From: Chitinophagales bacterium | Lineage (GTDB): Bacteria > Bacteroidota > Bacteroidia > Chitinophagales > LD1 | Direction: 5' to 3' | Length of the DNA: 34,442 nt | NCBI GenBank assembly: GCA_016786765.1 | Contig: JAEUUZ010000022.1 | Coordinates: 1 to 34,442 of the forward strand | Part shown: piece after piece, positions 1 through 6,063 of the stretch | Numbering within the stretch: the first letter of the stretch is position 1 | How the letters are laid out: each line of letters opens with the position of its first letter | Translations under genes and position numbers: made by a program | The notes under the pieces: model-generated | The model's input: the letters and a program-made list of their open reading frames with translations, nothing else | Told to the model about the DNA's origin: nothing | The model's database searches: none

Positions 1-49
1 CAATCCTTTAGGTTCGTATTTGAATAGAAATATTGAATTTAGCTAAAAG

Positions 50-187
50 AGAAAGTGTTTAAGTAAACTACGCTTCAATCTGAGTAAAACTCATTTAGGG
101 ATAAAGACTTAAACACTTTTTCATCAAAATCTCAAATAGAAATTCGGGATAGTAGCCCATTATTAAGGAGTTGAGTTATTGATGAAA
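50..187 (+). ncRNA. Candidate bridge RNA of the IS110 element
   Basis: Two consecutive stem-loops are visible. Stem-loop 1 has a perfect 13-bp stem (52-64 with 107-119), an internal loop, and an inner hairpin TGAGT/ACTCA (81-85 with 89-93). Its 5' loop strand (69-80, TACGCTTCAATC) equals the left target, and its 3' strand (95-102, TTAGGGAT) is complementary to the right target ATCCCTAA (1211-1218). Stem-loop 2 pairs 121-127 with 179-185 and 131-135 with 171-175, separated by a 3x3 internal loop. Its 5' loop strand (136-143, ATAGAAAT) equals the element's right end (1205-1212), and 165-169 (AAGGA) is complementary to the left end TCCTT (4-8). This is the order target-binding loop then donor-binding loop, with same-sense left guides and antisense right guides, as described for IS621. 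Exact RNA ends are unknown. Confidence 0.8.
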
Positions 188-224
188 ACCTCTTTCAGCG
201 TTTATTAATCGTTAAAACAAATGT

Positions 225-1208
225 ATGGAAAAAATCTTTATTGGAATCGATGTCAGCAAAGAGAGCTTGGACATTTGCATCAAAAAAGGAACTGATTTTT
301 CATTTGAAAAGATTGACAATACCGTTTCGGCTGTGAATCGGTTTGTGAAACAGTTCAAGAAGGAGCAAGATGGTATTGTATTGGCTATGGAAAACACCGG
401 TCGCTACAATGTCCATTTATATGAAGTACTTGAACATCTCACTTGGTCGGTTTATGTCGTAAGCCCACTTCACATCAAAAAGAGTATTGGATTGGTAAGA
501 GGCAAAGATGACAAAACAGATGCTCAACGCATTACTTCTTTTATTGAAAAAAACTACAAAGAATTGCCCTTATGGAAAGCCGATTCGCAGGCATTAAGAC
601 AGCTCAAGGTATTGCAAACAGAAAGGAATACTCGTGTAAAAATGAAATCCAATTTGAAGCAACAACAATCGGATTATAGCCTAATGAAATCAATTGGTAT
701 GGATAAAAAGATAATGAAACTCAATAAGTTGTTGATTGCAACATTAGACAAACAAATTACTGAATTAGAGGCTCAAATAGAAGCGCTTATTAAGCAAGAT
801 GAAGAATTACAGGAACAAGCGCAACGGATACGCACTATACCTGGAGTTGGAAAAGTTCTAAGTTGGATGATGATAAGTAAAACCAACGGTTTTAAGCGAT
901 TTAATAATCCAAGAAAGATGGCGTGTTATGCAGGAGTAGTTCCATTTGATTATCAATCAGGTACTTCCATTCGATACAAACCCAAAGTATCCGTTTTTGC
1001 AGATAAGGAACTTAAAAAGACACTGCATATGGCTGCTATGAGTGCCATACAAATCGATAATGATTTACGAACTTATTACTTGAGAAAGGTAGAAGAAGGG
1101 AAAAATAAAATGTGTGTTTTAAATGCCATTAGAAACAAAATTATTCACAGGATTTTTGCTTTGATCAACCACAAAACTGTTTATCAGAAAAATTTGGTTT
1201 TGCCATAG
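225..1208 (+). CDS. IS110-family transposase (bridge-RNA-guided DEDD recombinase)
   Basis: The 327-residue product has the length and two-domain build of IS110 recombinases. The N-terminal RuvC-like DEDD domain shows D9 (GIDVSKESLDI), E56 (AMENTGR), and D96 and D99 (KDDKTDA). A helical, probably coiled-coil segment spans about 130-200. The C-terminal Transposase_20 domain begins at IPGVGK (205-210) and carries CYAGVVPFDYQSG (234-246), where S245 sits at the position of the catalytic serine known from IS621. Known members use both domains together with a bridge RNA to join donor and target DNA. The frame is intact and no key residue is missing, so activity is plausible. The start ATG at 225 gives the conserved N-terminus; an ATG at 221 is out of frame. 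The stop codon lies inside the left-donor sequence ATAGAAAT. Confidence 0.95.
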   Translation: MEKIFIGIDVSKESLDICIKKGTDFSFEKIDNTVSAVNRFVKQFKKEQDGIVLAMENTGRYNVHLYEVLEHLTWSVYVVSPLHIKKSIGLVRGKDDKTDAQRITSFIEKNYKELPLWKADSQALRQLKVLQTERNTRVKMKSNLKQQQSDYSLMKSIGMDKKIMKLNKLLIATLDKQITELEAQIEALIKQDEELQEQAQRIRTIPGVGKVLSWMMISKTNGFKRFNNPRKMACYAGVVPFDYQSGTSIRYKPKVSVFADKELKKTLHMAAMSAIQIDNDLRTYYLRKVEEGKNKMCVLNAIRNKIIHRIFALINHKTVYQKNLVLP

Positions 1209-1209
1209 A

Positions 1210-1231
1210 AATCCCTAACGCGGCATGCTGC
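1210..1231. repeat. Right half of the REP-like repeat split by the IS
   Basis: CTAACGCGGCAT (1215-1226) is identical to the reverse complement of 3514-3525, part of the intact repeat upstream of tgt. It abuts the element's right end. GCGGCATGCTGC (1220-1231) is a near-perfect palindrome with one G.T pair. The left half of the repeat should lie just outside the window; only CAATC (1-5) is visible. Confidence 0.75.
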
Positions 1232-1342
1232 TACCAATCAACATTAATTTCTAAACCTTATTCCTGTGATTTATATTGTAATTGCTTTAAGTATCGTAAA
1301 AAAGGGGTACCTTGTAGTTCCATTTATTTAAAACCCTAGATT

Positions 1343-3226
1343 ATGAAAGCAAATCTCTTCCCAAACGTAGCATCCAAATTTTTTGTATTCATCTGTTCAG
1401 TATTTTTAATCTTGAACTCCCCTATTTATGCTCAATCGTATTCAAAAGGGGATATAAGTTTGAATTTTCAGGGCGTTGGTACACACGACTCTGTAAATTG
1501 CTATACTCAAGGGTACTTGAATTATAGTGTTACGATTCAAAACTCATTTGTTGGCGACTCTGTTAAAATCATCTATTTGGTAGATGGAACTGAAATGTAT
1601 TCGGCTGTGAATATCAGTGGCCAAAATCCTTGGAATATTTTTGTGCCTAATCCGCGCGCTATTGCTATTGTTAGTGATCAAAATGTATCCGGAGGTTTAG
1701 CTAATTTTTATTTTTATGATGATACAAAGATAATTTCAGGGGCGGATACCATTTACGATATTGTAAACAATTTTTCAGTTCCTGTTTCTAATCCGTGTAT
1801 TTATGGAACCGCTTATGGGAAAATTTATATCGATAGAAATGACGATTGTATATTTAATGGGATAGATACAGGTATTGCTGATTCATATGTTTTTCCCGAG
1901 CCAATAATCACTTTGGATAGCCCTTCCGTTGCTGTTTTTGGACCTGTAGGCAATATTAGTCCAAGTGGTGATTACAGCATAACTATTCAAAAAAGTTGGT
2001 TGAAGAGCTACACAGTTGCACTGCCTTCTAAATACCAGTTCCTGTACACACCTTCTTCGTGTGCGCAAAACGTTTATTTGAGGTATACACTTCCTCAATA
2101 TAATCTTGATTTTCCTTTGCATTGCACTTCAAATGTCGATGTACAATGTACCGCGTTTACTTCTGGTGTTATTCGCCCATTGATTCCTTTTGTGCTTAGT
2201 CCATGCGTGAATAATTCCGGATGTGTTGAAACATCCGGTGTTTTGACCTTATGTTTAGATCATCGGGCGAAGTACAATGCAGCCCTCAGCGCTAATCCGG
2301 CTACAACAGTTGTAGGGGATACGCTTTCGTGGATTTATTCAAACTTAAATAGTTTGAGTAATGGAGGCTATTGGAATAGTTTTTTTGCTGGATTACATAT
2401 AACGCCCGATAGTACTGTAGGCATTGGTGATACGCTATGCTTTAGTCTTTTTACCGATATCCCTTCAAACGATGTTGACGCTACTAACAACAGCTATTCA
2501 TTCTGCCTACCGGTGGTCAATTCATTTGATCCAAATGTGAAGGAAGTAAGTCCAAAGGGAACCGGTCCCTTGGGAAATATTTCTCCTGCAACAAATACGT
2601 TAACTTATACTATTCATTTTCAAAATACTGGAAATGCTGTGGCGAACGAAATTACAATTGTTGATTCTTTAGATCCTAATGTTCTAGCGTCAAGTTTAAG
2701 AATAGTAGGCGCTACGCATACAATGACTCCGGAATGGGTAAGCAGTAACATTATTAAATTTAGATTTTTGAATATTATGTTGCCCGATAGTACCTCCGAT
2801 GAATTGAAAAGTCATGGTGCAGTAACTTTCACGATTAAACTTAAACCTCAATTAACGGTAGGAACAACAATTAAAAACAAAGCCTTTATTTATTTTGATA
2901 ATAATGCAGCTATTGTAACCAATTCAACCATTAATACTTTAGCTGAAATTGCCGGGGTGCACTTTAGTGTAGACCATATAAGTAAGGTAAATGTCTCTCC
3001 AAATCCTTTTCAAGAGAACATAAAGTTTTCGGTTGTAACAAATGCGGAGAATATAACCTATGGCATAATGATTTTCGATATGACTGGAAAGTTGGTGAAA
3101 TCGGTGAGTGGCATCAAAAGTAATGCCTTCGAAATAACCGGAGTTGATTTAGAACAAGGTATTTACGTTTATCGCCTATTGGCAAATGAGCAATTCGTTG
3201 AGCAAGGGAAAATTGTTCGCCAGTAA
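1343..3226 (+). CDS. Secreted surface protein with T9SS type A sorting domain
   Basis: The 627-residue protein starts with a signal peptide (about 1-30, hydrophobic stretch ending near YAQ). The middle contains the segment GKIYIDRNDDCIFNGIDTG, which resembles SdrD B-like/prealbumin-like repeats. From about residue 394 (SFDPNVKEVSPKGTG) a DUF7619-type domain follows, recognisable by TYTIHFQNTGNA, DSLDPN and KAFIYFDNNAAIVTN. The C-terminus (about 548-627) is a type IX secretion sorting domain, with VSPNPFQENIKF, TGKLVKS and GIYVYRLL as landmarks. Proteins of this build are exported through the outer membrane and anchored or released at the surface; the ligand or function is not predictable here. 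The gene is alone between the IS and a bidirectional terminator. Start choice rests on the signal peptide. Confidence 0.85.
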   Translation: MKANLFPNVASKFFVFICSVFLILNSPIYAQSYSKGDISLNFQGVGTHDSVNCYTQGYLNYSVTIQNSFVGDSVKIIYLVDGTEMYSAVNISGQNPWNIFVPNPRAIAIVSDQNVSGGLANFYFYDDTKIISGADTIYDIVNNFSVPVSNPCIYGTAYGKIYIDRNDDCIFNGIDTGIADSYVFPEPIITLDSPSVAVFGPVGNISPSGDYSITIQKSWLKSYTVALPSKYQFLYTPSSCAQNVYLRYTLPQYNLDFPLHCTSNVDVQCTAFTSGVIRPLIPFVLSPCVNNSGCVETSGVLTLCLDHRAKYNAALSANPATTVVGDTLSWIYSNLNSLSNGGYWNSFFAGLHITPDSTVGIGDTLCFSLFTDIPSNDVDATNNSYSFCLPVVNSFDPNVKEVSPKGTGPLGNISPATNTLTYTIHFQNTGNAVANEITIVDSLDPNVLASSLRIVGATHTMTPEWVSSNIIKFRFLNIMLPDSTSDELKSHGAVTFTIKLKPQLTVGTTIKNKAFIYFDNNAAIVTNSTINTLAEIAGVHFSVDHISKVNVSPNPFQENIKFSVVTNAENITYGIMIFDMTGKLVKSVSGIKSNAFEITGVDLEQGIYVYRLLANEQFVEQGKIVRQ

Positions 3227-3360
3227 TTTCACATCATTTTTTTTTCATTTGGATGGAGCTGACATACTTAATCCTGAAGGGGAGCGATAAAGTTGTTAGC
3301 ATTGAAAATAACCGGTCATTTTTTTTGAATTGCACAAAAAGTGTAACGCATGCATTGGAG

Positions 3361-3419
3361 AAAAAATAGCCACCGCCTGCTTCTGCGCCAGAGGCGGACC
3401 ATAGTGGCGTTATTTTTTT
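3361..3419. terminator. Bidirectional intrinsic terminator
   Basis: AAAAAATA (3361-3368) pairs with TATTTTTT (3411-3418), GCCAC (3369-3373) with GTGGC (3404-3408), and CGCCT (3374-3378) with AGGCG (3392-3396). The stem is GC-rich, flanked by A on one side and T on the other, and would terminate the surface-protein gene. It also carries a T run usable as the start of the following promoter. Confidence 0.65.
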
Positions 3420-3448
3420 GTCATTTAGAATGTTACCTTTTATCTTTG
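3417..3448 (+). promoter_or_regulatory. Promoter, Bacteroidota type, upstream of tgt
   Basis: TTTG (3417-3420), a 20-bp spacer, and TATCTTTG (3441-3448) match the -33 TTTG / -7 TAnnTTTG consensus. The predicted transcript would start near 3455, contain a small hairpin (GTTGGT/ACCAAC), then the REP-like repeat, and reach tgt about 215 nt later. No other gene fits this promoter. Confidence 0.5.
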
Positions 3449-3510
3449 GTTGGTGTTCCGCCATCAACCAACTCTTATTACCAATTTTTATACTAAAGCT
3501 CGATACTGCT

Positions 3511-3592
3511 TTTATGCCGCGTTAGCGATTGAAGCGTAAATCCTTTTGCGAGGAACGAGCAAAAGATTGTAGCGGAAAGCGCGTTAAAACGC
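3511..3592. repeat. Intact REP-like palindromic repeat (target family of the IS110 element)
   Basis: 3514-3538 read on the minus strand give TACGCTTCAATC, then G, then CTAACGCGGCAT. This is the same sequence the IS110 element has split at 1-5/1215-1226, with C instead of G at the centre. The unit continues with a hairpin CTTTTGC/GCAAAAG (3543-3549 with 3559-3565) and ends with GCGTT/AACGC (3581-3585 with 3588-3592). Such multi-hairpin intergenic units are typical REP/BIME-like elements. The rest of 3227-3668 holds the terminator and promoter listed separately; I see no gene in it. Confidence 0.65.
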
Positions 3593-3668
3593 CCAACCAC
3601 CAACAGTTATTATTGCCCGAAACTTTTCTTTTCGTGGTATAGGCATTTTAACTATTTTCACCACCTAT

Positions 3669-4799
3669 ATGAGTTTTCAATTATTAGCTACAGATAAGGA
3701 TTCGAATGCCAGAGCGGGGCTCCTGCAAACGGCACATGGCGAGATTCAAACGCCTATTTTTATGCCGGTGGGTACTGCGGGCACGGTGAAGGCGGTGCAT
3801 TTTCGCGAGTTGGAGCGCGATGTGAAGGCGCAAATTATTTTAGGGAATACGTATCATTTGTATTTACGTCCGGGTTTGAATGTGCTCGAAGCGGCCGGAG
3901 GTTTGCATAAATTTATTGGTTGGGATCACCCTATTTTAACGGATAGTGGCGGTTACCAAGTGTATTCGTTGTCGGAAATTCGAAAGATAAAAGAGGAAGG
4001 AGCGGAGTTCCGTTCGCATATTGATGGGTCGAAACATTTTTTCTCGCCCGAGTATGTGATGGACATTCAGCGCACCATTGGAGCCGATATTATTATGGCG
4101 TTTGACGAGTGTACGCCTTACCCTTGCGATTACGATTACGCCAAAAAATCGATGGCGATGACGCATCGTTGGTTGGATCGTTGTGTAACGCGTTTTCAGG
4201 AAACGCAACCGAAATATGGTTATGAGCAGGCGTTGTTCCCTATTGTGCAAGGCAGTGTGTATGCCGATTTGCGGAAACAGTCGGCTGAATACATTGCCTC
4301 GAAAGGCATGACGGGCAATGCGATTGGCGGCCTATCGGTAGGTGAACCCGATGAAGAAATGTATGGCATGACGGATTTGTGTTGTTCGATTTTGCCCAAA
4401 GATAAACCGCGCTACTTAATGGGCGTGGGCACTCCGGCTAATATTTTAGAGTCGATTGCCTTGGGTATTGATATGTTTGACTGTGTGATGCCCACGCGCA
4501 ACGCCAGAAATGGTATGCTGTTCACCACACAGGGCATTATCAATATTAAAAATGAAAAGTGGAAGAGCGATTTTTCGCCTATTGATGCCAACAGCGAGTG
4601 TGAATTGATGCGCACACACACTAAAGCGTATTTGCGCCATTTGATGCATTCAGGCGAAATGTTGGCTGCACAATTAGCAACATTGAATAACTTGAGTTTT
4701 TATTTGTGGTTGGTGGGACAAGCACGCGAACAGATTTTGGCGGGCACTTACAAATCGTGGAAAGATAAAATGGTGAAACAGGTGATGACCAGACTTTGA
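3669..4799 (+). CDS. tgt: Queuine tRNA-ribosyltransferase (tRNA-guanine transglycosylase)
   Basis: The enzyme exchanges G34 in GUN-anticodon tRNAs (Asp, Asn, His, Tyr) for a queuosine precursor. The 376 residues are the normal bacterial length. Landmarks are ILGNTYHLYLRPG (57-69), ILTDSGGYQVYSL (89-101, D92), FDEC (145-148), FPIVQGS (190-196), AIGGLSVGE (218-226) and DMFDCVMPTR (268-277), the segment that carries the catalytic aspartate. The usual zinc site CxCxxC plus His is largely missing: only C311 remains, the next two Cys positions are L313 and T316, and the His of the LHNL motif is N340. From memory, Bacteroidota Tgt proteins often show such a loss, so this is more likely lineage-specific than a defect. 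The LptF/G permease follows after 16 bp, probably in the same operon. Confidence 0.95.
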   Translation: MSFQLLATDKDSNARAGLLQTAHGEIQTPIFMPVGTAGTVKAVHFRELERDVKAQIILGNTYHLYLRPGLNVLEAAGGLHKFIGWDHPILTDSGGYQVYSLSEIRKIKEEGAEFRSHIDGSKHFFSPEYVMDIQRTIGADIIMAFDECTPYPCDYDYAKKSMAMTHRWLDRCVTRFQETQPKYGYEQALFPIVQGSVYADLRKQSAEYIASKGMTGNAIGGLSVGEPDEEMYGMTDLCCSILPKDKPRYLMGVGTPANILESIALGIDMFDCVMPTRNARNGMLFTTQGIINIKNEKWKSDFSPIDANSECELMRTHTKAYLRHLMHSGEMLAAQLATLNNLSFYLWLVGQAREQILAGTYKSWKDKMVKQVMTRL

Positions 4800-4815
4800 T
4801 CATCAGGAACGAAGC

Positions 4816-5892
4816 ATGAAGAAAATTGATTGGTACATTTTTAGAAAGTATGTAGGTACTTTTTTCTTTATCATGGGGTTGCTAATCGCCATTACCATTG
4901 TTATTGATATCTCCGAAAAAATCGACACGCTTTTGGATGGGGGTATTCCGTTGAAGTTAATTATTACGCAATATTATTTTGGGTTCATCCCTTATATTTC
5001 TTCGCTGCTGGCACCGTTTTTTATTTTGGTAGCGGTGATCTTTTTTACTTCGCAATTGGCCGATAGGTCCGAGATTATTGCCATTCTGAACAGCGGTACC
5101 AGTTTCTATCGGTTTCTGTTGCCTTACTTTTACGGAGCCTTATTTTTTGCCGTGTTATTGTATTTCGGAAATCATTATTTTATTCCGCGCGCCAATAAAA
5201 CGCGCATTGCATTTGAAGATAAATACATCAATAAAGTTTCGAAAACGGCTGCGTATAATTTTCACCGGCAGGTAGCTCCGGGTACTATAATTTATATGGA
5301 GGCGTATCGCCCTTATGACGCAACGGCCTACCGGTTTTCGATGGAGCAATTCGACAAAGGAAGTTTACAATACAAGTTGCGAGGCGACAGAATAGAATAC
5401 GTGAAAGCCACTAAGAAATGGCGTATCAGCAATTATTACATCCGTACGTTGGTGGGCGATCAATACCGATTACAGTATGGGGAATCGATTGAAAAAACGC
5501 TTCCGTTCAAACCCGATGATTTTCAGTTTGGGTCGGGTGTAAAAGAAGCCATGACTACACCGGAGTTGGAGGAGTACATCGATGAAATGAAAAAAGCGGG
5601 ACAGAGCTATTTAGAGTTCTACGAAATTGAGCGCTATCGTAGAACCTCCATTCCGTTTAGTATTTTTATTATGACATTGATAGGAGTGAGTTTAGCTTCA
5701 CGAAAACTTCGCGGAGGATTGGGATGGCATGTGGTGTTGGGTATTGGTTTGAGTGCTACGTACGAGATTATTATGAAGTTTTCGGTTACGTTTTCTACTA
5801 ATGCCTCTTTGCCTCCGGTGATGGGCGTATGGATTCCGAATTTAATTTACGGAGCAATTGCGTTGTATTTGTTGAAGAAGGCGCCTAAATAA
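4816..5892 (+). CDS. LptF/LptG family permease (YjgP/YjgQ)
   Basis: The 358-residue membrane protein begins with the family opening IDWYIFRKYVGTFFF. It has three hydrophobic segments in the first ~125 residues (about 13-35, 55-80, 100-122), a soluble beta-rich domain of about 150 residues, and three more C-terminal membrane segments, starting with SIPFSIFIMTLIGVSLASRK and ending in LIYGAIALYLL. This is the LptF/LptG build: six membrane helices around a periplasmic jellyroll that passes lipopolysaccharide to the Lpt bridge. LptF and LptG cannot be told apart safely here, so no symbol is given. It lies 16 bp after tgt, an arrangement I recall from other Bacteroidota. The imperfect inverted repeat downstream may end the transcript. 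Confidence 0.85.
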   Translation: MKKIDWYIFRKYVGTFFFIMGLLIAITIVIDISEKIDTLLDGGIPLKLIITQYYFGFIPYISSLLAPFFILVAVIFFTSQLADRSEIIAILNSGTSFYRFLLPYFYGALFFAVLLYFGNHYFIPRANKTRIAFEDKYINKVSKTAAYNFHRQVAPGTIIYMEAYRPYDATAYRFSMEQFDKGSLQYKLRGDRIEYVKATKKWRISNYYIRTLVGDQYRLQYGESIEKTLPFKPDDFQFGSGVKEAMTTPELEEYIDEMKKAGQSYLEFYEIERYRRTSIPFSIFIMTLIGVSLASRKLRGGLGWHVVLGIGLSATYEIIMKFSVTFSTNASLPPVMGVWIPNLIYGAIALYLLKKAPK

Positions 5893-5901
5893 GGGGAAGC
5901 T

Positions 5902-5977
5902 ATTAGCCTCTAGCCATTAGCTGCTAGAGTAGGATCTGAATTTTCTAGTTTTTAGCTTCTAGCAGCTAGCGGCTAAT
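5902..5977. repeat. Imperfect inverted repeat built of AGC/TAG words
   Basis: AGCTGCTAGA (5919-5928) pairs perfectly with TCTAGCAGCT (5958-5967), and ATTAGCC (5902-5908) with GGCTAAT (5971-5977). The left arm has about 7 extra bases. Repeated TAGC/CTAG words fill both arms. No T run follows directly, so this may be a repetitive palindrome rather than a standard terminator. Confidence 0.6.
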
Positions 5978-6010
5978 CGCCAAAACCTCTAAAATAATTC
6001 GCTTTCATGC

Positions 6011-6040
6011 TTTGCACTTGATTCTTTTAGCCTATTTTCG
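6011..6040 (+). promoter_or_regulatory. Possible promoter of lpdA
   Basis: TTTG (6011-6014), 18 bp, then TATTTTCG (6033-6040), which is one base off the TAnnTTTG box. The predicted start lies about 15 bp before the ATG. The match is imperfect. Confidence 0.35.
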
Positions 6041-6063
6041 CTCATCTAAAAAAATAAATCTGT

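Larger units (their letters stand above)
7..1214 (+). mobile_element. IS110-family insertion sequence, complete, 1208 bp
   Basis: The element consists of a long 5' non-coding region (about 7-224), one transposase gene and a very short right end: the transposase stop codon lies only 1-6 bp before the boundary. The bases AATCC occur at both edges (2-6 and 1210-1214), so the exact cut is ambiguous by 5 bp but the element length is 1208 bp either way. There are no terminal inverted repeats, as is usual for this family. The ends were set by comparison with an uninterrupted repeat at 3514-3538 (minus strand): CTAACGCGGCAT at 1215-1226 continues that repeat on the right side, and CAATC at 1-5 is its left side. 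A long left non-coding end with a short right end is the IS110-group layout rather than IS1111. That the element still moves is inference. Confidence 0.85.

Noticed and set aside
24-31. A third copy of ATAGAAAT, the left-donor guide sequence, near the left end of the element
   Set aside because: The following bases (ATTG) do not fit the core AATCC, and the element boundary at 2-6 is fixed by the repeat copy at 3514-3538. An 8-base AT-rich word can recur by chance.
225-1208. IS1111-type element with the guide RNA downstream of the transposase
   Set aside because: Only 1-6 bp of the element follow the stop codon, and both guide loops lie upstream, so the IS110-group layout fits.
1883-2122. Minus-strand frame inside the T9SS surface protein
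   Set aside because: It is the shadow of a well-supported gene and has no features of its own.
3234-3467. Minus-strand frame of 77 codons between the surface protein and tgt
   Set aside because: It runs through a terminator hairpin and promoter, has no recognisable domain and begins in the repeat-rich leader.
3936-4250. 104-codon minus-strand frame inside tgt
   Set aside because: The overlapping tgt frame has clear catalytic motifs; the antisense frame has an arginine/histidine-rich composition typical of shadows.
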